NCBI GenBank assembly: GCA_046331545.1
Contig: JAXLQR010000002.1
Span: forward strand, 1,860,001-1,924,000
Source of the DNA: JADJVL01 sp046331545
GTDB lineage: Bacteria > Acidobacteriota > Holophagae > Holophagales > Holophagaceae
Length of the DNA stretch: 64,000 nucleotides
Reading direction: 5' to 3'
Positions 8,384 through 18,645 of the stretch are shown one piece after another; within the stretch, counting starts at the first letter, position 1; every line of letters starts with the position of its first letter. The translations under genes were made by a program, and so were the position numbers. The notes under the pieces are model-generated. The model was given only the letters and a program-made list of their open reading frames with translations, had not been told where the DNA came from and did not search any database.

Positions 8384-9841
8384 ATGAAGCCCGGCTACGA
8401 GGCGGTCATTGGACTGGAGGTGCATGTCCAGTTGAGGACGCGCACCAAGATGTTCTGCGGCTGCCCGAACCGCTACGGCGCCCCGCCCAACAGCCTGACC
8501 TGCCCGGTCTGCCTCGGCCTCCCGGGCGCGCTGCCAGTCCTCAACGGGGAGGCCGTCCAGATGGGGCTGGCCCTGGGCCTGGCCCTCTCCGCCCGCATCC
8601 CTTCCCGGAGCTCGTTCTACCGGAAGCAGTACTTCTACCCGGACCTCCCGAAGGGCTACCAGATCACCCAGGGCCCCGTGGCCCTGGCCGAAGAGGGCGC
8701 GCTGGACGTCCCCGGGGATCCCGCGGTGCGGGGGGACGACACCCTGGTCCGGATGCGCATCGAGCGGGCGCACCTCGAGGAGGACGCGGGCAAGAGCCAC
8801 CACGACCGGTCCGGAAGCCACACCCTGGTGGACCTGAACCGGGCGGGCGTCCCCCTCCTGGAGATCGTGGGGGCCCCCGACCTGCGGTCGCCCCAGGAGG
8901 CCTCGGACGCCTTGAAGGCCCTGCATCGGCTGGTGACCTTCCTCGGGATCTGCGACGGCAACCTCGAGGAGGGCTCCCTGCGCTGCGACGCGAACGTCTC
9001 CGTGCGCCCGGCGGGCGATCCCCGCCTGGGTTCGCGGGTGGAGATCAAGAACCTGAATTCCTTCCGCTTCCTGAGGCAGGCCCTGGAGCATGAGATCACG
9101 CGGCACATCGGGATCCTCGAGGCCGGCGGCGTGCCTGCGCGGGGGACCCGTGGCTGGAGCCCCGAGGCGGGTGTCACCCGTCCCCGGCGCTCGAAGGAGG
9201 ACGCCCTGGACTACCGCTTCTTCCCGGAACCGGACCTGCCGGAGCTGGAGATCACCGAGGCCGAGGCGGGCCGGGTCCGAGCCTCGATGCCCGAACTGCC
9301 CTGGGAGCGCGAGCGCCGCCTCCGGGAGGAGCACGGGCTGACCCCCCACGAAGCCGCGACCCTCCTCCAGTCCCCGGCCTTCGCCGATACCTACGAGGCC
9401 GCCGCCCGCGCCTCGGGCCACCCCCGCGCCACCGCGAACTGGATGCTCGGGGAGGTGAGCCGCGTGCTCAATGCCAGGGGCTGCGACCTCGAGGCGCTGG
9501 GGCTCGAGCCCGTCCACCTGGGCACCCTCGTCCGGCTGGTGGAGACCGGGGTGCTGCCTTTGAAGCTCGCCCGGGAGGAAGTCTTCCCCGCACTTCTGGC
9601 GCGGGAGGGCGACCCCGAGGCCATCGTGGCGGCCCGGGGGCTGGTCCAGGTCTCCGACCGGGGCGCCGTGGAGGCCCTGGTGAAGGAGGTCCTCGCCGCG
9701 AACCCGGGTCCGGTGGCCCAGTGGCGGGGCGGGAACCCCAAGCTCCGGGGCTTCTTGGTCGGGCAGGTCCTGAAGGCCGGCCAAGGCCGGCTTGATCCCA
9801 AAGTGGTCAACGAGGTGATGGATGACGTCTTCGCGGAGTGA
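8384..9841 (+). CDS. gatB: Asp-tRNA(Asn)/Glu-tRNA(Gln) amidotransferase subunit B
   Basis: GatB is the kinase/tRNA-binding subunit of GatCAB, which amidates misacylated Glu-tRNA(Gln) or Asp-tRNA(Asn) in the cytoplasm. The 485-residue product has the family hallmarks YEAVIGLEVHVQLRTRTKMFC, the zinc-type cysteines CGCPNRYGAPPNSLTCPVC, the motif FYRKQYFYPDLPKGYQITQ, and SLRCDANVSVRP. The C-terminal part carries the YqeY-like helical tail that binds tRNA. A GGAG Shine-Dalgarno lies upstream of the ATG. gatA and gatC are not adjacent. The last 20 bp overlap the next gene. Confidence 0.96.
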   Translation: MKPGYEAVIGLEVHVQLRTRTKMFCGCPNRYGAPPNSLTCPVCLGLPGALPVLNGEAVQMGLALGLALSARIPSRSSFYRKQYFYPDLPKGYQITQGPVALAEEGALDVPGDPAVRGDDTLVRMRIERAHLEEDAGKSHHDRSGSHTLVDLNRAGVPLLEIVGAPDLRSPQEASDALKALHRLVTFLGICDGNLEEGSLRCDANVSVRPAGDPRLGSRVEIKNLNSFRFLRQALEHEITRHIGILEAGGVPARGTRGWSPEAGVTRPRRSKEDALDYRFFPEPDLPELEITEAEAGRVRASMPELPWERERRLREEHGLTPHEAATLLQSPAFADTYEAAARASGHPRATANWMLGEVSRVLNARGCDLEALGLEPVHLGTLVRLVETGVLPLKLAREEVFPALLAREGDPEAIVAARGLVQVSDRGAVEALVKEVLAANPGPVAQWRGGNPKLRGFLVGQVLKAGQGRLDPKVVNEVMDDVFAE

Positions 9842-10121
9842 AGCCGGGGACCCGGAACGGGAGGGCCCGACGGGGGAGCCGGAGGGGCTGGTCATCCAGG
9901 ACACCTTCCGGAAGGTCTATTTCGGCCAGATCAGCGATCCCCTGATCCCGGAGCCCCGTGTTCCCGTGGAGACCCCCGAGGACGAGCTGACCCGGGCCGC
10001 CCTCACCGACCCCGACGCCCTCAAGGGGGAGATCGTGGAAGGCGCGCCCACCCCTTGGCGGTGGGTCTTCCTGCTCCTGCTCGCGGTGGCGGCCCTGGCG
10101 ATCATCTTCTGGAAGCGCTGA
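9822..10121 (+). CDS. Small tail-anchored membrane protein, function unknown
   Basis: I do not recognise this 99-residue protein. The first 75 residues are hydrophilic and rich in Glu, Pro and Asp. The segment around 26-50 (VIQDTFRKVYFGQISDPLIPEP) looks folded or interaction-prone. The C terminus is a single transmembrane helix (WVFLLLLAVAALAIIFW) ending in KR, so the protein is probably tail-anchored with its body in the cytoplasm. It overlaps the end of gatB by 20 bp and is probably translated by coupling. No function can be assigned. Confidence 0.65.
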   Translation: MTSSRSEAGDPEREGPTGEPEGLVIQDTFRKVYFGQISDPLIPEPRVPVETPEDELTRAALTDPDALKGEIVEGAPTPWRWVFLLLLAVAALAIIFWKR

Positions 10122-10184
10122 TACCCCCCGTCGCCCCGACCCCCGGCCAGGCGGCCCTGGGCTATCCTGGCCCCGGAGCCAGCC

Positions 10185-11381
10185 ATGAGCGGACGAGCCT
10201 GGGGACCCACGACCACCGCGATCCACGGAGGCAAGCGGCACAATCCCACCCGGGCGGTCACGACGCCGATCTTCCAGACCGCAGTGTTCGAGCTGCAGGC
10301 CAACGCCGAAGGCGCCGAGTTCGCGGCAGCGGTGGAACCGCCCCACTTCTACACCCGCTGGGGCAACCCCAACTTCTCCGAGGCCGAAGCGGTCCTTGCC
10401 GCGCTGGAGGGCGCCGAACGCGCGCTGGTCACCAGCTCCGGGATGTCGGCCTTCGCCCTCGTGCTGGAAGCCCTGCTCCCCCCGGGAGCCCATGTCGTGG
10501 CTCCCGCCGCGATCTACCTCGGGACCGAGCAGCTGCTCCGGCGCTGGGAGGCCGGCCGGGGGACGCGGGTGACCTGGGTCCGGGACACTCTGGACCTCTC
10601 GGAATGGGAGCGGGCCCTCCGCCCCGAGACCGCGATGATCTGGCTGGAGACCCCCTCCAATCCCACCCTCGCGATCACGGACCTGGAGGCGATCGCGGCC
10701 CTGGGCCGGAGCCGGGGCGTCCGGACCGTGGCGGACAACACCTTCGCCACACCCATCTTCACGCGACCCCTCGACCTGGGCATCGACCTGAGCGTCTCCA
10801 GTGCGACCAAGTACCTTGGTGGGCACTCCGACCTGACCGCGGGGGTGATCGCGGGCAGGGAGGCGGACCTGGTGGCCTGCTGGCAGGCCGCCAAGGTCAT
10901 GGGTCCCACCCTGGATCCCATGGCAGCCTGGCTCCTGCATCGGGGCCTGAAGACCCTGGCCCTGAGGGTCCGGCGGGCCGCGGACAACGCCCAGAGCCTG
11001 GCGAGCTGGCTCACCTGGCAGTCCCAGGTCGTCCGGGTGGACTATCCGGGCCTCCCCTCCCATCCCGGGCACGCCGTGGCGGCCCGGCAGATGCGGGAGG
11101 GCTTCGGGGCCATGCTGAGCTTCGAGCTCGCCGGGGGCCTCGAGGCCGGCCGCCGCTTCTGTGAAGCCCTCGAGGTGGTCACCCGGGGTGTCTCCCTGGG
11201 CGGCGTCGAAAGCCTGATCCAGCACCCGGCCTCCATGAGCCACCTCCGTACGGACCCCGAGACGAAACGCCGGCTGGGCATCACGGAGGGCCTGCTGCGC
11301 CTGTCCGTCGGCATCGAGGACGAACCGGATCTCCTGGCGGACCTGGAGCGGGGCTTCGAAGCCGCGTCGGGAAAGGCCTGA
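10185..11381 (+). CDS. Cys/Met-metabolism PLP-dependent enzyme (cystathionine synthase / sulfhydrylase family)
   Basis: This 398-residue protein belongs to the cystathionine gamma-synthase/beta-lyase, methionine gamma-lyase and O-acylhomoserine sulfhydrylase family. The cofactor lysine is K209 in SSATKYLGGHSD. Other PLP residues visible are Y57/R59 in YTRWGNPN (phosphate contact from the neighbouring subunit), the GM turn in SSGMSAF (85-90), and D184 in TVADNTF. The family cannot be split into synthase, lyase or sulfhydrylase by eye. The next gene, 3 bp downstream, encodes a ThiS-like sulfur carrier, which favours a sulfhydrylase that accepts sulfur from a protein thiocarboxylate. Confidence 0.85.
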   Translation: MSGRAWGPTTTAIHGGKRHNPTRAVTTPIFQTAVFELQANAEGAEFAAAVEPPHFYTRWGNPNFSEAEAVLAALEGAERALVTSSGMSAFALVLEALLPPGAHVVAPAAIYLGTEQLLRRWEAGRGTRVTWVRDTLDLSEWERALRPETAMIWLETPSNPTLAITDLEAIAALGRSRGVRTVADNTFATPIFTRPLDLGIDLSVSSATKYLGGHSDLTAGVIAGREADLVACWQAAKVMGPTLDPMAAWLLHRGLKTLALRVRRAADNAQSLASWLTWQSQVVRVDYPGLPSHPGHAVAARQMREGFGAMLSFELAGGLEAGRRFCEALEVVTRGVSLGGVESLIQHPASMSHLRTDPETKRRLGITEGLLRLSVGIEDEPDLLADLERGFEAASGKA

Positions 11382-11384
11382 CCC

Positions 11385-11585
11385 ATGCGCCTCTGGATCA
11401 ATGGCGCGGAACGGGAGACGCCCCCCCTGGAGACCGTCGCGGATCTGGCCCGCTGGCTGGAATTGCCGGCCTTCGGAAGCGCGGTGGAGCGGAACGGCGA
11501 GGTCGTCCCCCGGCGGGACCAGGCGGCCACCCGTCTGAACGAGGGAGACCGCCTGGAGATCGTCCGCCTGGTGGGGGGGGGCTGA
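11385..11585 (+). CDS. thiS: ThiS-like ubiquitin-fold sulfur carrier protein
   Basis: This 66-residue protein has the beta-grasp pattern of ThiS/MoaD (MRLWINGAERETPPLETVADLARWLEL) and ends in the Gly-rich tail LVGGG, whose C-terminal carboxylate is adenylated and converted to a thiocarboxylate in this family. The neighbouring text GSAVERNGEVVPRRDQAATRLNEGDRLEIV is the normal ThiS second half. It is not next to thiG, thiF or thiE. It lies 3 bp behind a homocysteine-type PLP enzyme, so its sulfur may go to methionine or cysteine synthesis rather than thiazole. The tail has three terminal glycines. Confidence 0.88.
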   Translation: MRLWINGAERETPPLETVADLARWLELPAFGSAVERNGEVVPRRDQAATRLNEGDRLEIVRLVGGG

Positions 11586-11586
11586 G

Positions 11587-13314
11587 CTACTGGACGGTCA
11601 GGCTGTAGCCTGCGGCGATGGTGGCGGTGGTGTTGCCGGCCCGGACCCGGACCGCGTAGACCCCCGCCGGCAGCCCGGTGACGGTGAAGGTGCGCGAAGA
11701 GGGCGTCCCGCTGGTGCTGCCCCCCCAGACGCCGCCTGGGCCCAGCAGTTCCACCCAGAGGTCCTGTCCGGAGGTCGGCGTCACGGTGATGGTCCGGTTG
11801 CCGCTCGTGGGCTGGGAGAAGCGCCAAGCCTGGGACTGGTTCCGGTCGTAGTAGCGGTTCTGGCTGGCGGCGTAGGTCTGCACGGTCCCGGCGACGGTGA
11901 AGGGGGTGCTCGGCTGGGTCTGCCACAGGGCGGTTCCCGCGAAGTAGTTGGTGGTCGGTTCGGGGATGCCCTCCTTGGCGAGCTCAAGGACAATGTTGGG
12001 CCAAACACTGTTGTTTCTAGACTTAACACCGACAAGATAGCTCGGGAGGCAGCCCAGGGTGGCGCCATTGTATTCCCCCGTGCCGTCCGTCAGCGCCGCC
12101 GAGGAGCGCACGGCGGACCAGAGGCTGGAGAGGCCTGTCGTCCCGCCGCCAAGGGTGTTCTTCCAGATCCCCCAAAGGCTGATCGCCACCGACCCGCGAT
12201 TGAACTCGGACCGCTCCGCGAGGGTGATCTGGTCGTGACGGGAGAGGTCGAAGGCATCCACCTGGAAGGCCCCGTTCCCGTCCCGGTAGCCGTCGAGCAG
12301 CAGGGGGGAGTTCTGGACCGCGGCCGCCAGGAAGTCCGCGAAGCCGGTCTGGAAGGCCAGGGTGCTTTCGCTCTGGCGGTACCGCGACGCGAAGACGTCG
12401 TCGTTGTCCCGGCGGAGGAGGCTGAGGAAGCTGCTGCCATCCTCCTTGAGGGAGTAGTCGGCGAACAGGAGATGGGAGAAGGTCTCGAGCAGGGCGCCGT
12501 CATCCCACTCGTCGGCCTCGGTGAAGGCGCCCCCGTTCTCCAGGCCGTAGGCGGCGGAGGTGAAGATGGCGCGGTTGGTGGAGGAGAGCCGGGCGATGCT
12601 GCCGTTGGAGTAGAAGAGGGCCCGGGGGTAGAAGCGGTCCTGGTCGGCGGGGTTCGAACTGGTGCTCCAGTAGCAGTGGAGGTTGGGCAGCCGCAGGGAA
12701 GGCTCGAGGTCCCGGACCTTCAATCCCAGGGCCACCATCTGGTCCGAGATGTTGAAGGCGCCGGCGATCCGGTTGGAGGCATTGGCGGTCACCGTGAGGG
12801 TGCCGGAGGTGTTCACCGTGATGGCGTCGCTCGAGACGGCCCAGTCCTGGGACCCCGAGAAGTAGCTCACCTGCTGGTCGCCGGTGAGGTTGGAAGGCGG
12901 GGCCGGCAGGTTGATGACGCTGCCCCGCTGGAAGAAGCCGGAGCCCGACGCGAGGGGGACCTGGTAGGAGGCCACCGCCCTGGCGTAGAGCCGGGTGCCA
13001 TTGCTCACGTCGGCGACCACCCTGCCCTGCTCGTCGGCGAAGGCACTGGCCAGGAGGCTGTCATTCGAGGCCTGCCGGATCTCGATGAGCTGGTAGCGCG
13101 CCGGCTTGACCGTGGTGCCCGAGAGGAAGCCCGACGGGGTCAGGGTCCGCTTCTCGAACTGGGCCTGGAAGGTGATCCGGCTGGTTCCCGGCGCGGGGCC
13201 TCCGCCCCCGTCCACCACGGAGACGCCACCGCTCCCTCCGACGCAACCCACCAGGAGGGCGGCCGCGGTGGCCACCAGCCATCCGCGGAGCTTGACCATC
13301 ATCGGCATGGACAT
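11587..13314 (-). CDS. Secreted lipoprotein, possibly inactive zinc-peptidase-like, with C-terminal beta domain
   Basis: The 575-residue product has a lipoprotein signal peptide ending in LLVGC, a Gly-rich stretch, then a beta-rich N-terminal region (about 40-220), a helical middle (about 240-430), and a C-terminal pre-peptidase-like beta domain (the last 100 residues, with FTVTGLPAGVYAVRVRAG). The middle resembles secreted HExxH proteins in layout (LLETFSHLLF followed by FQTGFADFLAAAV), but the zinc ligands are absent. The ATG at 13314 is preceded by AAAGGGATCCC. It follows ribD by 19 bp and ends one base from the convergent thiS stop. The peptidase resemblance is weak and inferred. Confidence 0.75.
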   Translation of the reverse strand: MSMPMMVKLRGWLVATAAALLVGCVGGSGGVSVVDGGGGPAPGTSRITFQAQFEKRTLTPSGFLSGTTVKPARYQLIEIRQASNDSLLASAFADEQGRVVADVSNGTRLYARAVASYQVPLASGSGFFQRGSVINLPAPPSNLTGDQQVSYFSGSQDWAVSSDAITVNTSGTLTVTANASNRIAGAFNISDQMVALGLKVRDLEPSLRLPNLHCYWSTSSNPADQDRFYPRALFYSNGSIARLSSTNRAIFTSAAYGLENGGAFTEADEWDDGALLETFSHLLFADYSLKEDGSSFLSLLRRDNDDVFASRYRQSESTLAFQTGFADFLAAAVQNSPLLLDGYRDGNGAFQVDAFDLSRHDQITLAERSEFNRGSVAISLWGIWKNTLGGGTTGLSSLWSAVRSSAALTDGTGEYNGATLGCLPSYLVGVKSRNNSVWPNIVLELAKEGIPEPTTNYFAGTALWQTQPSTPFTVAGTVQTYAASQNRYYDRNQSQAWRFSQPTSGNRTITVTPTSGQDLWVELLGPGGVWGGSTSGTPSSRTFTVTGLPAGVYAVRVRAGNTTATIAAGYSLTVQ

Positions 13315-13333
13315 GGGATCCCTTTCACTGGTT

Positions 13334-14497
13334 TCAAGGTGCCCCTTGTTCAACAGACGTGCCAAAAGGTTCCCGCCAGACGGTCCAGGTCCCCGTGGGC
13401 CAGGCGGCCTGGACGTGGGCTTTCCAGGATTTGGGCGGGAAGAGGGCCACGGGCGACCCTCCCGCGGGCGCATCGGAGCTGAACTCGTGGAATTCGTCCA
13501 CGAGCCGCTGGCGCATGAAGGCCTGCGCGAGGGTGGGCCCACCCTCCACCAGGACGCGGTCCACGCCGCGGCTGGCCAGTTCATGCAACAGGTGTCGCAG
13601 GCTGCATCCGAGCCCGTCTTCCGCCGGGGGCAGCCGGAGATCCTCCACGCCGGGCAGCCCCCCGGGCTCCCCGAGGACCACCCGCAGCACCGGCTGCCCC
13701 TCCACGGGGCGCCAGACCCTGCGGTCGGGAGGCAGGGTGGAGGCGCTGTCCAGGACCACCCGGAGGAAGGTCCGGTGGGGAGGTGGGGACACGATCCAGC
13801 GGTCTGTGAGGCCGGGATCGTCGGCCGCCACGGTTCCCCGCCCCACCAGGATGGCCCGGCTCGCCCGCCGGAGGGCGTGCGCGAGGGCCTGGACCGGCTC
13901 CGGCGTCACGACCGTCCGGGCGCCAGGGGATCCCGCGGCGCCGTCCGAGCCCAGGGCCACCTTCAGGGCCACCCAGGGCGTCCCGGTCCGGATGAACTTG
14001 AAGAAGGGGGCATGGAAGCGGGCGCAGTCGCTCCAGAGGACGTTCTCGACGACCTGCACGCCGTGGGAGGCGAGGATGGCCACGCCGCCCCCATCGACCC
14101 TCGGGTTGGGGTCCCGGACGCCAATCACGACCCGGGCGACCTTGGCCTTGAGGAGGGCGTCGGTGCAGGGCGGCGTCCGGCCGTGGTAGCAGCAGGGCTC
14201 CAGCGTCACGTAGGCGGTGGCGCCCTCGGGGTTCTCGCCCCGGGCGGCGGCGTCCCGGAGGGCCTGGATCTCGCCATGGGGCGCACCCGCCTGGGTGTGC
14301 ACCCCGGCGCCGATCACCCGCCCGGACTTCACCAGCACGCACCCCACCGGGGGGTTGGGATTGGCGAGGCCGACGCCTTTCACCGCCTCCCGGAGGGCCA
14401 GGGCCATGTAGGCCCGGTCGCCCTGGAGGGCCTCCGGGTCCGGCCAGGGCCCGCCGGTGGCGAGGTCCCAGGCCAGGGCGGCGTCCAACTCACGCAT
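13334..14497 (-). CDS. ribD: Riboflavin biosynthesis bifunctional deaminase/reductase RibD
   Basis: RibD catalyses two early steps of riboflavin synthesis: deamination of the pyrimidine intermediate and reduction of its ribose. The 387-residue protein has the zinc deaminase domain (about 25-170) with H74/E76 in PHGEIQAL and the cysteines in LEPCCYHGRTPPC, plus a reductase domain (about 175-370) with VEGGPTLAQAF. There is a 25-residue N-terminal lead before the deaminase core. It overlaps ftsY by 8 bp, so it is translationally coupled to it. No other rib gene is in the window. Confidence 0.93.
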   Translation of the reverse strand: MRELDAALAWDLATGGPWPDPEALQGDRAYMALALREAVKGVGLANPNPPVGCVLVKSGRVIGAGVHTQAGAPHGEIQALRDAAARGENPEGATAYVTLEPCCYHGRTPPCTDALLKAKVARVVIGVRDPNPRVDGGGVAILASHGVQVVENVLWSDCARFHAPFFKFIRTGTPWVALKVALGSDGAAGSPGARTVVTPEPVQALAHALRRASRAILVGRGTVAADDPGLTDRWIVSPPPHRTFLRVVLDSASTLPPDRRVWRPVEGQPVLRVVLGEPGGLPGVEDLRLPPAEDGLGCSLRHLLHELASRGVDRVLVEGGPTLAQAFMRQRLVDEFHEFSSDAPAGGSPVALFPPKSWKAHVQAAWPTGTWTVWREPFGTSVEQGAP

Positions 14498-15401
14498 CGA
14501 GGAGCCCGTTCACGAAGGCCTCGGGGTCGAAGGGCACCAGGTCGTCCACGCCCTCGCCCACGCCGACGAAGGCGATGGGCACCTTCAATCGCTCGAGGAT
14601 GGGGACCACCACGCCGCCCTTGGCGCTGCCGTCGAGTTTGGTGAGGACCAGATCCGTGACGCCCGCCACCTGGCCGAAGACTTCCGCCTGCTTCAGGCCG
14701 TTCTGGCCGGTGGTGGCGTCGAGGACCAGCAAGACCCGGTGGGGGGCTTCGGGAATCACCTTCTGGAGGCTGCGCCGGATCTTGTCCAGCTCCTTCATCA
14801 GGTGGTCCTTGGTGTGCAGCCTCCCGGCGGTGTCGATGAGCACCCAGGGCACCCGTCGGGCCTTGGCGCGGGTGGCTCCGTCGAAGGCGATGGCCGCGGG
14901 ATCGCCGCCCATCTGGTTGCGGACCACCTCGACGCCGGCCCGGTGGCCCCACTGCTCGAGCTGGTCGATGGCCGCGGCCCGGAACGTGTCCCCCGCCACC
15001 ACCAGGACTTCCGCCCCGCCCTGCTTGAGGCGCGAGGCCAGCTTGCCGAGGGTGGTGGTCTTGCCCACGCCGTTCACGCCTACGAGGAGCACGACCTGGG
15101 TGCCGTCGGCCTCGAAGGGCCGCGCGGGGAGGCCTCGCACGATCTGCAGCAGCTCGTCCCGGAGGATGGCCTTGGGGTCCACCTCGCCGCTGCGCTTCAG
15201 CTCGTGGCGCAGACGGGCCATGAGGCGGTCCACGCCGTGGACGCCCAGGTCGGCCTGGAGCAGCAGATCCTCCAACTCCTGGAGCTGGTCTTCGTCGAGC
15301 CGACGAAGCCCGAGCAGATGGCCCAGGGGCCGCAGCACCACGTCCTGGGTGCGCTTCAACCCCTGCCTGAACTTGTCGAGTAGCCCCCCCAGGAGCGCCA
15401 T
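14490..15401 (-). CDS. ftsY: Signal recognition particle receptor FtsY
   Basis: FtsY is the membrane-associated SRP receptor GTPase that delivers ribosome-nascent-chain complexes to the translocon. The 303-residue protein has the N domain (about 1-95) and the G domain with GVNGVGKT (108-115), DTFRAAAIDQLEQW, the DTAGR box and TKLDGSAKGG. The N-terminal acidic A domain of the long proteobacterial form is absent, so this is a short FtsY. It starts 140 bp after lon, with a parS palindrome in the gap, and overlaps ribD by 8 bp. Confidence 0.96.
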   Translation of the reverse strand: MALLGGLLDKFRQGLKRTQDVVLRPLGHLLGLRRLDEDQLQELEDLLLQADLGVHGVDRLMARLRHELKRSGEVDPKAILRDELLQIVRGLPARPFEADGTQVVLLVGVNGVGKTTTLGKLASRLKQGGAEVLVVAGDTFRAAAIDQLEQWGHRAGVEVVRNQMGGDPAAIAFDGATRAKARRVPWVLIDTAGRLHTKDHLMKELDKIRRSLQKVIPEAPHRVLLVLDATTGQNGLKQAEVFGQVAGVTDLVLTKLDGSAKGGVVVPILERLKVPIAFVGVGEGVDDLVPFDPEAFVNGLLDA

Positions 15402-15487
15402 CGGACCTCGCTGTCGAAAGAACCGGAAGCCTTAGTTTCTCAGGCTTTCCACGGAATGGACCCGGGAATTCAGCCTTTGTTGGGGGA

Positions 15488-15507
15488 CGGGTTCCACGTG
15501 GAACCCG
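15488..15507. other. parS centromere-like 20-bp palindrome
   Basis: CGGGTTCCACGTGGAACCCG is a perfect 20-bp palindrome in the lon-ftsY gap. Its core GTTCCACGTGGAAC is the core of known chromosomal parS sites (for example TGTTCCACGTGGAACC in Pseudomonas). Together with the parS-like site in mnmE and the parAB operon in the same window, this is a strong candidate ParB loading site. Confidence 0.75.
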
Positions 15508-15541
15508 ATTCCTATTCAACGAATGATTGTGCTTGGCCTGA

Positions 15542-17968
<2,427 letters not shown>

Positions 17969-18000
17969 GTCTACCTCGGGGGGACCAGTGTACCGGGGGC

Positions 18001-18609
18001 CTAGCGCCGCCTTCCCTTCCCCGCGGGGTCCAGGCCCTCGCCGGGGAAGAGGGGCGGGGCGGAGGGCCCGCGGGGCGCGGGTTTCGATGGGGAAGACCGA
18101 TCCGCCGTCGGGACCGCGGGCGGGGTGCGGGGCGGCGGCGGGTCGGGCTCCCGGGCGTCCTTGCGCATGAGGGCCTCCAGGGCCTGGACGAACTCGGGCA
18201 GGTCCTTGAAGTCGCGGTAGACCGAGGCGAAGCGAACGTAGGCGACCGAATCCAGGCCCTTGAGGGCGCGCATCACCAGCTCGCCGATGTCGCGGCTGGG
18301 GATCTCGCGGTCCGGGTGCTCCATCAGCCGGGCCTGGATGTCGGCCACGACGTCATCCACGCTCGACTGGGGCACGGGCCGCTTCTGGCAGGCGAGCAGG
18401 AGGCTGCGCTTGAGCTTGGCGGGGTCGAAGGGCTCCCGGCGTCCGTCCTTCTTCACCACCAGCACCGGGACCTCCTCCAGGCGCTCGTAGCTGGTGAAGC
18501 GGCGGCCGCAGCGCAGGCATTCCCGCCGCCGCCGGATGGCGTCCCCCTCCCGGCTCTCGCGGGAGTCCACCACCTTGTCCTCGGGATGGCCGCAGAAGGG
18601 ACAGCGCAT
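18001..18609 (-). CDS. nrdR: Transcriptional repressor NrdR
   Basis: NrdR senses ATP/dATP and represses ribonucleotide reductase genes. The product has the zinc ribbon with C3, C6, C31 and C34 (MRCPFCGHPEDKVVDSR, ECLRCGRRFTSYE) and an ATP-cone (about 49-139, starting VLVVKKDGRREPFDP). At 202 residues it is longer than the usual 150-160 because of a Pro/Arg-rich, probably disordered tail from about residue 155. The Zn ribbon begins at the ATG, so the start is firm. It sits between a GGEEF protein and lon, with no nrd structural gene in the window. Confidence 0.94.
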   Translation of the reverse strand: MRCPFCGHPEDKVVDSRESREGDAIRRRRECLRCGRRFTSYERLEEVPVLVVKKDGRREPFDPAKLKRSLLLACQKRPVPQSSVDDVVADIQARLMEHPDREIPSRDIGELVMRALKGLDSVAYVRFASVYRDFKDLPEFVQALEALMRKDAREPDPPPPRTPPAVPTADRSSPSKPAPRGPSAPPLFPGEGLDPAGKGRRR

Positions 18610-18645
18610 GGTTCCAGCGTAGCCCCCCGGCGCGTCGAGCCGGGC

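Noticed and set aside
7028..9904. A 958-codon open frame on the minus strand across mnmE and gatB
   Set aside because: Antisense to two clear housekeeping genes and without recognisable domain; explained by GC-rich codon bias.
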